Origin: Mesostigma viride
Lineage: Eukaryota; Streptophyta; Mesostigmatophyceae; Mesostigmatales; Mesostigmataceae
Direction: 5' to 3'
Length of the DNA stretch: 45,368 bases
Assembly (NCBI GenBank): GCA_009746045.1
Contig: RPFO01000131.1
Span: 2,050,171 to 2,095,538, forward strand
Shown: piece after piece, positions 26,160 to 45,368 of the stretch
How the letters are laid out: each line of letters begins with the position of its first letter
How positions within the stretch are numbered: the stretch's first letter is position 1
Translations under genes and position numbers: made by a program
Notes under the pieces: generated by a model
The model's input: only the letters and a program-made list of their open reading frames with translations
The model's database searches: none
What the model was told of the DNA's origin: nothing

Positions 26160-26352
26160 TGGCAGCTAATTAATTAATTGATGAATGAATGAATGAATTA
26201 ATTAATTAGACTAGTGCTCTCGTTGGGGAGCCACGGAGCATTAACCCCGATGGATGGGTGGATGGGTGGATGCAAACAATCCTACCGGTCTAATCTATCT
26301 ACAACATCAAGCCAACTCTAGTCTAAACTCTCTACTCTAGCTAGGGGACCTG
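26160..26352. repeat. AT-rich insertion within the LINE
   Basis: LINE coding sequence breaks off at about 26170 with AATTAATTAATTGATGAATG and simple GAATGAAT and GGATGGGT repeats, then CTAATCTATCT-like sequence resembling the 25510-25550 copy. No clean target duplication was found. The sequence at 26353-26690 has one 74-codon open frame that I do not recognise. Confidence 0.5.
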
Positions 26353-26744
26353 TCTGGCGTGCTTCCCGTATGTTTGCACAAGCGGGCGCTTCCCCACGGG
26401 AGGGGGTTCGTGGTCCTCTATGACATGGTCCCACTTGGCCTTGTCCATCATCTTGTTTCCAAATCATGGACAGGCCTAGTAGGCCCCCCATGTCCTCGAG
26501 CTAGCTGTTCTTTGAAGGTGCGGGCCTTGCGGCGGCGAGCTTTGCTGGGCCCTGCTCACGTAAGGAGGTGCCGGCCAGGCTGAGCTGGGCGCAGCCCCGC
26601 GGGGGGGGCACGTGAGGTGTCTACCTGGTTGGTGCGAGCTCAGTGCCCTACTAGCTGCAGGCGCCGTTGCTTAATTGAATTGAATTGAATTGTAACATAA
26701 CTCCGTTGGGAGAATTAATTAATTAATTATCAACATCACTCCGT

Positions 26745-27069
26745 TGGGAGTAAATGTAGCACATATCCCTGAGAAGGGGCATATGGCTTTTAATACATTC
26801 TAGGCTACTTCATGCAAGGGTGGGAATGTAAGCTACCCTTGCTCTAGGTGCACCAGGGCACCTGCACCCTCATGGTCTATCACGCTATGCCCAGTTAAGG
26901 GGAAGCATGCCAGGTGGGCAGCCCCATGATCTATCAAGCTATGCCCAGCGAAGGGGGAGCCTGTCGTGGGGGGGCAAGATCAGCATATAGCTATACAAAA
27001 GCTAGAGCGCTGCATCTCAGCAGAGAGCAGCTCTCTGCATGGGCACAGCATAACTAGATAAAGCTAGGC
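26745..27069. repeat. Dispersed repeat, copy A
   Basis: This stretch shares with 27386-27700, in the same order, a block reading cctgagaa(a)ggggcat, a block on ggtgcac and cacctgcacc, and a block catctcagcagagag followed by ctgcat. It lies immediately before the last LINE coding block (27070), so it is probably a short element inserted in the LINE. The copies are diverged and the ends are uncertain. Confidence 0.55.
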
Positions 27070-27385
27070 ATCATCCGGAGTAGGGTAGGGAAACCTGTCA
27101 CCAACTACGTTCAGATGTTGCTGGACGACCTAGTGGTCCCAGCCCAGTTTGAGCACCGCATCCACTCTCTCTCCCGTCTTTGGACTGCCATGCAGGACAA
27201 GACGCGGTGGAAGAAGATTGTCAAGGCGCACACGCCCGACCCTGTGGGCAAGCCACCTCCCCCCAAGCGGAGGCGTTTTGATGAGTAGTGTAGTTAGGAT
27301 TTTCTAGATAGAGTTAGGATAGTTCGATCACGCGGCTTCCTCCACCCCATCCATCATGAAATATGTGCTACATGACCTCCCCTAT

Positions 27386-27700
27386 GTAACACATAGCCCT
27401 GAGAAAGGGGCATCTATGGGTTTGTAATACAATCAGGGCTACAACCTGCAGGTGGAGGATGTACAACTGTCACCTGCTCTGGGTGCACAAGGTGCACCTG
27501 CACCGCCATGATGGTTCATGCCTCCTTAACAAGCACAGGCACCCAGGGGGGGCTTGAGGAGAGGGCCTAGAAGGCCTGCATGACATATGGGGTGGAGGGT
27601 ATGTGGCTAGGCTATAGCTGGTGTACACATGGCATCTCAGCAGAGAGTAACTCCCTGCATAGGCATCGCATGGCTAAATTCTTAATGCATCATCCATGGG
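27386..27700. repeat. Dispersed repeat, copy B
   Basis: Second copy of the repeat at 26745-27069, starting TATGTAACACATAGCCCTGA right after a LINE 3' UTR. A further catcatccatggg echo follows at 27738-27752. Confidence 0.55.
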
Positions 27701-27827
27701 AGGTCCCATTGTAGGCTGGGCGCGGCTAGATACTGAAAGCATCATCCATGGGGGCCATTATGGGCGCACATGCGCGTGGGCCACTTGCAAGGCTAAGCCT
27801 ATCTAATCTACACTACTGGTATATTCC

Positions 27828-28148
27828 CTAGCCTGGAGTGGCAGGAGGGGCCTGCCAGGGCTTGTGGTCAACGTGGATGACCGCCCCCCTCCAGTATACC
27901 GGCTTCCCCCCTGCACGCTGCCGGAGCTGAAGGTAGGTCGGCCATAGCTCGCGTCGCCGCTGTTGCTGGGCCAAGGTGAAGTCGTCGTCCAGCGTGAAGC
28001 GAGTCTCCGAGAGCTTCTTGCGGCATTTAAGGAACGCCAACTTGTCCGTCATGTACTTAAAGGTGAGGAGCACGGGTGCCGGGCCAGCCTTCCCCCGCGC
28101 GCAAGGGAGGCGGACAACCGACATGTCCAGCTCACCAGTGAGTAACAT
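27828..28148 (-). pseudogene. LINE ORF1-like RNA-binding fragment
   Basis: An open frame of 106 codons ending at 27828 reads V-L-L-T-F-K, a K-L-A-F-L-K-C-R-K-K-L block, D-D-D-F-T, then R-R-R-E-L-W and R-A-G-G-K-P-V-Y-W. This is the pattern of the C-terminal nucleic-acid-binding part of L1-type ORF1 proteins (V-x-F, R-x-K-L, E/D-D-F, R-R..L, A-x-x-G). It is isolated among LINE 3' ends, so I read it as a fragment of an older insertion. The start is unknown. Confidence 0.55.
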
Positions 28149-28295
28149 GGGGGCAAGAATGGCGCGCTTAACTGCCTCAAGGAGACTCGGATTACATCCC
28201 GGAGGATTACATCCCCATCTGGTGCTTATATAGTACTCCGTGGCATGCCTTTGCGCATGACACGCAAGTACTTACTTACTTACTTACCCCCCCCC

Positions 28296-28460
28296 AAAGA
28301 GGAAGGGGCGTTTTGCTGAGTAGTGTAGTTAGGATTTTATAGACTCGATAGGTTAGAGTTAGGTTAGTTCGATTACGCGGCTTCCTCCACCTCCACCCAC
28401 CCATCACGGAATATGTGCTACATGACCTCCCAACGGAGGCATGTTATAATCTAATTTAAT
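28296..28460 (+). mobile_element. LINE 3'-end copy
   Basis: AAGGGGCGTTTTGCTGAGTAG followed by the 3' UTR shared with 27268-27385, ending CCCAACGGAGGCATGTTATA. It includes the core CTCCCAACGGAG, whose reverse complement occurs at about 25453, 26702 and 26738. It is preceded by a short CTTA repeat (28268-28288) and a C-run. Confidence 0.75.
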
Positions 28461-29109
28461 TTTTACGTGTAGAACGACTAGATGACCTAGCCGGTGGGGC
28501 CGGAAACAGCTTGCTTGATCAGGGCGTGTGTTTCGAGCCTAACTGGCTATGCTCATTTTATCTATGACTGACCTGCAGAGCGGAGAATGCAACGCCGTAT
28601 ATCACAAAGAAAAAAAAATTATTTTCAGGTGCATGCAGATGCAAAGCAAGGCGAGAAATGGATGTGTGCATGAATAAAATGATTAATTCATGAATTAAGG
28701 GTGACTGAATAAACAACCAGTCAAAAGAATGGTTGGCTACTAAGAGTAACCAAAAAGAATAATAAACACTAAAAGAATACCGACACTCACGCAAGGTTTG
28801 ACATCACTTGCAGCTACTCACTATAAGTGAGACAGCTCCAGTCCAAGCTAAGCTGTGTATCTCGCCAAGTTTCGAAGTCAAAATTACCAGGCGACCCATT
28901 CACGAACTGGTGCCAACTACATATCAAGGAGACAACCAGCGCAGGCCAGACATCGGGAGAATCCAACAACATATAATCAAAGGCTAAAAGCCACATTAGA
29001 ACAAACACTGACTCTAGTCCAAGTTGTCTCACTTTATATCTAGTCACAACTCACATATCACTCATCGACTGCCTGAAATCAGCATCTTCCAGTTTTTCAG
29101 TCTGCACCC
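28461..29109. other. Intergenic stretch, nothing supported
   Basis: AT-rich sequence between the LINE remnants and the 3' end of the metallopeptidase gene. Short open frames on both strands show no recognisable motif. It should contain the gene's 3' UTR and polyadenylation signal (minus strand), but I could not place them. Confidence 0.5.
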
Positions 29110-32038
29110 TTAAGATGGGTACCATCCCAGGAACCAGGTCAGGGACAGCAGCATGCTGGCCAGCGCGACAAGGAAGGCGCTCGGCGTCAGACCGCCAACT
29201 CCACTGCCAGGGTCAATGATAACCGGGCCAGGGGGTGGCGCGGGCGGCTCGCCCTCCCCGCCAAATGCACCCGTGCCAGCACCCGAGTAATACTTCACGG
29301 TCAGGATATATGCCTGCGTGGTCCCTGATGCAGAAACCGTGATGGCATAGTTCCCGGTCTGAGTGGCGGTGCGGGATAGGTTTACTGGGAGCCGAGTCGA
29401 GTTGCTGCCCAGGACGGATGTCTCCACCCCGTTCACGGTGAGAGCAATCTTGAGCGTCCAGGTGGCGGTGTCCACCTTGGTCCCACCATTCTGACGCACA
29501 GAGGCGGTGATGGCGCCGGGGCCCGCAAACACGGTCCAGGTCTCGCTGATCTTGATGTTTTTTGTCAGGGACCCTGAGAACGTTGCTGTCTGAAGCGTGG
29601 CCAGAGGTGGGGGTGGTGGCGAGGGGGATGGTGACGGTGACGGCGGCGGGGATGGTGATGGCGATGGTGAAGGTGGCGGGGATGGGGACGGTGATGGCGA
29701 TGGCGGCGGCGGTGACCGCACCGTGGTGTCCTGGATAAAGTAGCTAAGCTGCAGGGTGTACTTGCCAGTCCCGGTGCTAACGGTGACCGAGTAGTCACCG
29801 GGGTTGGTGACCGTGTAGCGCAGCTCGAGGGCATTGATCTTGCCGGTGGCAGAGGCAACGCGCGTGGAGGAAGATGCGGTGATATAGTGGAGCTCAACCA
29901 GGAAGTTGGTGGTGGATAGCGGATTCCCATTGGGCAGCAGCGATGCCGTCAGCTCGCCCCGCTGTACGCCTGTGATACCCCATACCTGGCGAGGCGAGCC
30001 GTTGTTTAGCGTGCCAGTGTAGCTGGTGGAGGAAGCAATGACTGGGATGGGGGAGGCGGGGGAGGGGAGGGGGAGGGGGGAGGGGATGGCGAGGGAGGAG
30101 GAGGGGATGGCGAGGGTGGCGGAGGGGATGGCGATGGGGGCGGGGATGGGGATGGGGGTGGGGGGGCGGTGGGGAAGGCGAGGGTGGGGGTGGGGGTGGG
30201 GGGGATGGTGACGGAGGCGGTGATGGCGATGGAGATGGGGGTGGTGGTGATGGTGATGGGGGTGGGGGAGATGGCGATGGGGGTGGTGCGGACGGGGATG
30301 GGGGTGGGCTTGGGGGTGGAGATGGGGGTGGTGGGGATGGCGACGGGGGTGGTGGAGGCGGCGATGGGGGGGGGGAAGGTGGGGATGGGGGTGGGCTTGG
30401 GGGTGGGCTTGGGGGTGGGGGGGGTGGCGACGGGGGTGGTGGACGCGGCGATGGGGGTGGGGGAGATGGGGATGGGGGTGGGCTTGGGGGTGGGCTTGGG
30501 GGTGGGGGGGGTGGCGACGGGGGTGGTGGACGCGGCGATGGGGGTGGGGGAGATGGGGATGGGGGTGGTGGAGATGGGCGTGGGGGAGGCGATGGTGGTG
30601 GCGGGCTCGTGGCATTGCTCAGCCAGTAGCTGTTGTAACAGTTCCAGTGGGTTGCCAGGTAGCTGTTGGCAGCCGGCTGGACCGCATAATAATCATCCGC
30701 GCCGCAGTCGAATAGCCGCTCAACGGTGCTATTGCAGCCGTTGTTGTATGTCATCACCACACCATCACCATCTGAGTAACACATGCGGTCGTACTCATCC
30801 GTGCAGTGATAGGCGGCACTTGCATGCGGGGCAGTGTTTTGGACACCGCCCAGGTTGTGCATCAGCTCGTGCGCCTCAGCATAGTCCCAGCAGCCGGCGT
30901 CGCTGCGGGCAAACACGGGGCCGGCCGTGGGGTTTCCCAAAGAATCCTTGGGGCCACCGTTGTTCCAGTTGGTGAGCCCAGGGGTATCGTCGAGGTAGAG
31001 AGTGCCGAGCCCACAGTAGACGTTAGAGTCATGCCAGACCGAGTACTTGCGGTACTTGTTGTTATGGCCCATGGACTTGAGCGTGTTGCACATGTTGCCG
31101 AACGTGTCATTGGCACCGCCGGACCCAGGCCCCAGGTAGGCCTTCGCAACAATTAGCTCGCACGTGCCGTTAACAGTGGGGGTGTGAACCCAGCTGCGGG
31201 AGCCGCAAGACACAAGGGATGCATGCAATGGACCGTCCAAATGCCACATGGCAATGCAACGTGTTTGAGTCAGATGTCATGGACATACCATCTATCGGAC
31301 AATGCCGGCATCGGAAAGCTCGGGAAATGACGGCCGGCAGGATTTCATGCAGGCTACTGCAACAAACACGGGGAGGAAGGCTTACTGCAACCAAGTCGGG
31401 CAGAGCGTGCTACGAGCAAATAATACGCACCGAATGTGCTGCACGCCTCCTTGTCGGACGGCGGAGTCGTACAGGTCGCGCTCCATGTTGGCTGCCCACA
31501 CTTTAATGGATGCCAGGTAAGTGTTGTAACGGTCGGCTCGCCCTTCCGGGTAAGCGTAGAGGGCTTGCACCCGGTAACCGCTCTGGCCATCGCCATCGCA
31601 CCAAATGTTGCGGCCGGCAGCTGCTGCTATCTGCGTTGGCGTCAAGGGTAACACGTCGTTGGCAGTGGCGTCGATTCCAGCTGGTGTGGGATCGGGACCG
31701 TGGGTGCAAATACGCTCGTCGGGGATTTTATTTTCGACATCGTCAAAAATAGGGTTCTCAAACTCAAATGCGCCGTCACAATGCCCCCCTGCGCGACCGC
31801 GCTTGAGGCCATTGAAGATAAGACCCTTGGCACGGTCATTTGCTGGCGTTGTCAGTGGGACTGTGCTTCCCTGCCCCCCATTGCCATTGTTTTCGGCGAG
31901 CATGCGGGGGAAAGCGTCATGCCCGAGATGACCCTCAGAAACAGAGATGATAACTGCGAGAATGAGAAAAGCTTGGGAAAAGGCGCGAGGCGCCACTGCC
32001 CGTCTGGCCATGCTGCACGGCAGAGAGAGGACCGCCAT
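29110..32038 (-). CDS. Secreted zinc metallopeptidase with Ser/Pro-rich linker and two PPC-like domains
   Basis: Exon 1 is 31431-32038 and exon 2 is 29110-31193. The 237-bp intron starts GTGCGT and ends CCCGCAG. The start is ATG 32038, or ATG 32011, which gives a cleaner signal peptide (M-A-R-R then A-F-L-I-L-A-V-I-I-S-V). The catalytic domain has H-E-L-M-H-N-L-G-G at 30845-30871, then P-H, and a Met-turn-like R-M-C-Y-S-D about 20 residues later. It is a zincin whose third ligand is probably the later His or Asp rather than the usual G-x-x-H. Then come a long SPPPP linker (about 30170-30600), a PPC-like beta domain (about 29720-30030), a second Ser/Pro linker, a second PPC-like domain (29230-29600) and a hydrophobic C terminus (29113-29180) suited to membrane or GPI anchoring. 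The frame breaks once in the linker, at a G7 run (30160-30166). The likely role is remodelling of extracellular matrix. Confidence 0.85.
31194..31430 (-). other. Intron of the metallopeptidase gene
   Basis: Donor GTGCGTATT directly after codons for Q-H-I-R; acceptor CTCCCGCAG before W-V-H-T-P. The junction is phase 2 and rebuilds a single Arg codon. Without this splice the downstream frame has no link to the signal peptide exon. Confidence 0.85.
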
Positions 32039-34772
32039 GGTTGGCTTACAGTGGGTCTGGCCGCCCCAATTTATCCCAGCGCCGTGTGCTGCGCCTGATC
32101 CCCGCCTTCGGCAGTTCGGAACCTGACAATCCGACTGTGTCGAAGTGCCAAGTGCCACTTTATGACGCATTGTGACTGGGCTTGAACGCTTCGCGCCCTC
32201 ACCAAGTCACCACGTGGGAAGCTGCTAGTTGGGTGTCCGACCGGACGGCGGCAAGTAACGGCCTCCACGTGGAGAAAACGAGCAAACGTGGCAGACGATA
32301 CGTTTCGGGGTTGAAGCCCATTTTGTCCCGGATATTGTCTTGGCGCACGACGCTTGTAAACGGTTCAGCGGTTGGTCCATTTTTAACACCATTTTAACAC
32401 CAAAACCCTTAACACGGGGACTCGGCGCGGCGTATAGTTTCCGCGCCAAAAAAATTCCGCGGTACCCTCCGTACCGTGAAAAGTGGGTGCACACCCCTTG
32501 CGGAAGTGGCCATGGCGACTGCTTTTAGACGAAACGTGACAAATCTGGATCGCGGAAAGCAGAAAAAATGCTCGATTGTTGGAGAAAATCAGCTACTGAT
32601 TCTAATTTATGGTGGGATGGTTGAGATCTATAATGTCGCGGGCTTTTTTTCTTTGCCATCGGCAGGGGGGGTCCGGCCTGAATTTCTGTCGGGATGAATA
32701 AAGTATAATGGATGCCTGCCGGTGTGATTGTCGATTGTTGCCAGTTTTGATGGTCGTAAGGAAAGCTAGTTTAATGATGTTTGTAAGGCCGTAAAAATTC
32801 CCGCTGCTATCTTTACCTTTCCCGTCATTTTGCGGTAAGATAACATTAGGTCTGCGCGATGTGTGCCCAACCTCTCCATGAAAGGGTGGCCTTTCTTGCG
32901 CGCCTGGGCACGAATAAATGCCCGTTATGGTACGTTCTTGTATTAAACGTCTTAAGCTAGCGTTTTCCTGCTTTCTTAGCTCGTTGAGCGTAAGCTTTTT
33001 GCCTTCTTTCCGGCCAGATGCTGCCAGGAAGTTGCGGGTCCTGGCTCTGCATCGCTGGATTCCTGGATGTCTTTTAGCAAGTTCGTCTGTGACATGGCTG
33101 GCTTTCTGCAGCGCGTGGCACGCAACCTGTCGGGAAGGTGTAATGCTTTTATTTCCATGCTTCTCTGAAATTTCTTTTGCTTTATAGACAGTTGTGTTCG
33201 AGGAAATTCACGCGGTCTTCCTAAGCAGCGGCATCATTTTCCCCAGACACGGACGAGCTGGCACCTGTCTCCTAAAGAAAGTGGCTCGTGCTTGTTAGAA
33301 AGGAGGCAGTGTGCATTTTGTGGGACACAATGCTTTGGTGGCACATGCGTCAGGTAGGTTGTTCCAATGGTCTCTTCACCTTTCCCACTGAGTAAATGAT
33401 AGCCTTTGTCATGCTAACCAGAGCAGCTAGCCACAGGTTGGCTGGATAAAAAGTCAGCTTATTTTCTCTTTATACACTGCGTGTGTGGTCCTCCACGTGT
33501 CCGGCTTGTTGGGCATTTTGGAAGAGGGTTTTTAATGTGTTGTTGGGTGAAACAACTTGGTTTTTGGCACAAAATCACACATTATTAGCCTGAGATAGGC
33601 ATTACATATGCTGCTCAGGCGTGTCGTCCTACCAGCCTTGTTGTTAAGGGTAGACTCACAAGGCTGGCTGTGCCGATGGAGGGGTGGGGCGTATGAGGCT
33701 CCGGACATCCTCCTCACACTCCGTGATCAAAGTGGGCATGTTTTTGGGTGTCTAGGGTAGCAAAACAGATGTCATTTTGGCTCAGCACTAGCTCAATTCT
33801 CTTTTAGCGTCTACCCAGGTGGCATCACAGAAAAATCAATAACTTGAGCTACGCTTGTCAGAATGAGCTCAAACTTTGGGGTTGTGTTTCCCCCCACTCA
33901 GTGGAATTTCGCATGTATGGATGACCCCATTCGATGTGTTGATGATTTGATTTTTTTTTTTTGGCTCAAAAAAGTACCCATTTTGCGGGGAAATTAATAA
34001 CTCAAACAAATGTGATTATTTTGACCATGTGAGTAGCCCAGATTTTTTAGAAGTGGGGGAACTTTGCAGGAATGTATGGGCAGGTCATTTGGATAAGTGG
34101 TTTGTCTTGGGCAAAATATCTCATAAATAGCGTCTTTTTCTATTTTTAGCTCGCCACCAGTGCGTGGTTGGGGGTAGTACCCCCAACAAGTGGTGGCACG
34201 AATGTCCAAACATCATATTTATGGTTCTCAATCATCACTAGATGGTTCCCAAGTGCATTGGAACTGATATTGGGGGGGCCCACAATCAATCTACAATACC
34301 CATGCCAAATTTTATTACTTGAGGAGACGCCATTTCAACAAATACATGACAATTGATGCTCATTGTGAATGCGTTTCCACATGAAATCATTACCATTTCA
34401 TGCAATTTGGTCACTGGTGCGCTTTCCGCGTGCACTTTTCATTACTAGATTGCTTAAATTTATTAAAATTTATTAACATTTATTAAAATTTATTCAAGTC
34501 GGGGTAAAATTGGCTGTTTTTGTCATAGTGTCATGCACTCGGAGGGTAAGCAAGTGAGACAAGTTGTAGATTATTTACAATTGCACAACCCTCTCCACGA
34601 CCCCGCTAGTTCTATTTATAGAACGAATTATAATTATTGCCAAAATTGTGCACAAGCCTGTGCACAACCCAACCAGTAATTCCCACTTGAACTTTGAATA
34701 TTCAAGTGAATGCTCTGGAGACAGATGTACAGATCGATCTTTACAAATGTACACGAGTTCAGATCAAGCTAT
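32039..34772. other. Intergenic region upstream of the metallopeptidase gene
   Basis: 2.7 kb with no supportable gene. ATAAATT on the minus strand at about 32067-32073 is a candidate TATA element lying about 55 bp from the second ATG (32011). The rest is AT-rich and holds a T-run (33951-33961), a strong hairpin (34153-34197), an ATTTATTAAA-type repeat (34457-34495) and a TTGTGCACA inverted repeat (34646-34667). It also includes the 3' UTR of the next minus-strand gene. Confidence 0.5.
34153..34197. other. Hairpin / odd palindrome
   Basis: GTTGGGGGTA, one base, then TACCCCCAAC (34167-34187), enclosed by GCCACCA (34153-34159) and TGGTGGC (34191-34197). Intergenic. It might be a small foldback element or a transcript-end structure; there is no terminator-like T-run beside it. 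Confidence 0.7.
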
Positions 34773-45293
<10,521 letters not shown>

Positions 45294-45368
45294 CTGTGAC
45301 ACGCAGACGACAAAGAAAAAATCCCGCCGAATATGTTAGCAAGCGGTGCGGTGCAGCACACACATCTG

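Larger units (their letters stand above)
24412..27395 (+). mobile_element. Degenerate LINE-type non-LTR retrotransposon (reverse transcriptase pseudogene with insertions)
   Basis: Coding blocks in order: a pre-RT segment (24412-24600); RT start near 24830-25110 with G-A-D-H-L-S-A-E-L-L, W-Q-T-A-L-R and Y-K-K-G; Q-M-G-F-R-R-G near 25107; D-Y-I-K-A near 25230; H-G-V-W-Q near 25400. RT resumes at 25608 with L-F-I-I-V-V-D-H and Y-A-D-G (25758-25769, where Y/F-A-D-D is expected), then L-T-Y-G-A-E-A-W-T-L near 26120. The C terminus is 27070-27288 (R-W-K-K-I-V near 27210, K-R-R-R-F-D-E then TAG), followed by a 3' UTR. An in-frame TAA near 25149, a frameshift near 25240 and three interrupting insertions show it is dead. 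Family placement beyond YGAEAW-type LINE is not possible by eye. Confidence 0.75.

Noticed and set aside
26359-26583. 74-codon open frame after the AT-rich insertion
   Set aside because: No recognisable domain and flanked by repeats; may be degenerate LINE sequence.
30035-30615. His/Pro-rich minus-strand protein (P-H-P-H runs)
   Set aside because: Out-of-frame reading of the Ser/Pro linker of the metallopeptidase; the frame that joins the catalytic domain reads SPPPP.

Overview
The window looks like nuclear DNA of a green alga or a related member of the green plant lineage. The reasons are intron-rich genes with GT..AG introns, a root-cap/vWD-like extracellular domain, a secreted zinc metallopeptidase carrying the Ser/Pro (SPPPP) modules typical of algal cell-wall proteins, and a Ty3/gypsy chromovirus. 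I could not fix the species. No tRNA, rRNA or CRISPR array was seen.

Layout. (1) Positions 1-11106, plus strand: the 3' part of a modular extracellular-protein gene. It reads as half a C-type lectin domain, a string of small Cys-rich exons almost all in phase 1, an EGF-like exon, and a complete C-terminal root-cap domain. (2) 11107-24290: two nested LTR retrotransposons. The inner one (11730-23719) is a complete chromovirus of about 12 kb with 584-bp LTRs, a perfect CCGAC target duplication, gag, pol and a chromodomain. It also has two extra reading regions: a small leader ORF with an RNase H1 hybrid-binding (Cauli_VI-like) domain, and a long unknown ORF downstream of pol. It landed inside the LTR of an older related element. 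(3) About 24291-28460: a graveyard of broken LINE copies and short repeats, including a 5'-truncated LINE tail inserted antisense into a LINE reverse transcriptase. (4) 29110-32038, minus strand: a two-exon secreted metallopeptidase with a hydroxyproline-type linker, two PPC-like domains and a C-terminal hydrophobic anchor. (5) 34773-45293, minus strand: an unrecognised gene of about 1,500 codons. Two of its introns carry the same 46-bp palindrome-cored minisatellite, and the first intron also carries a 4.5-kb CAAGGA/CGAGGA hexanucleotide satellite.

A feature common to all parts is single-base frame breaks, several of them in G/C homopolymers: in the metallopeptidase, in the unknown gene (three losses that sum to zero, plus one more) and throughout gag/pol. 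The inner element's LTRs differ by only about six substitutions, so many of these breaks may be assembly indels. The LTRs themselves show no indel, so real decay is not excluded.

The best candidates for something undescribed are the accessory ORFs of the chromovirus, the shared intron repeats with the embedded hexamer satellite, and the phase-1 cassette architecture of the first gene. All calls come from reading the sequence; no database search was run.
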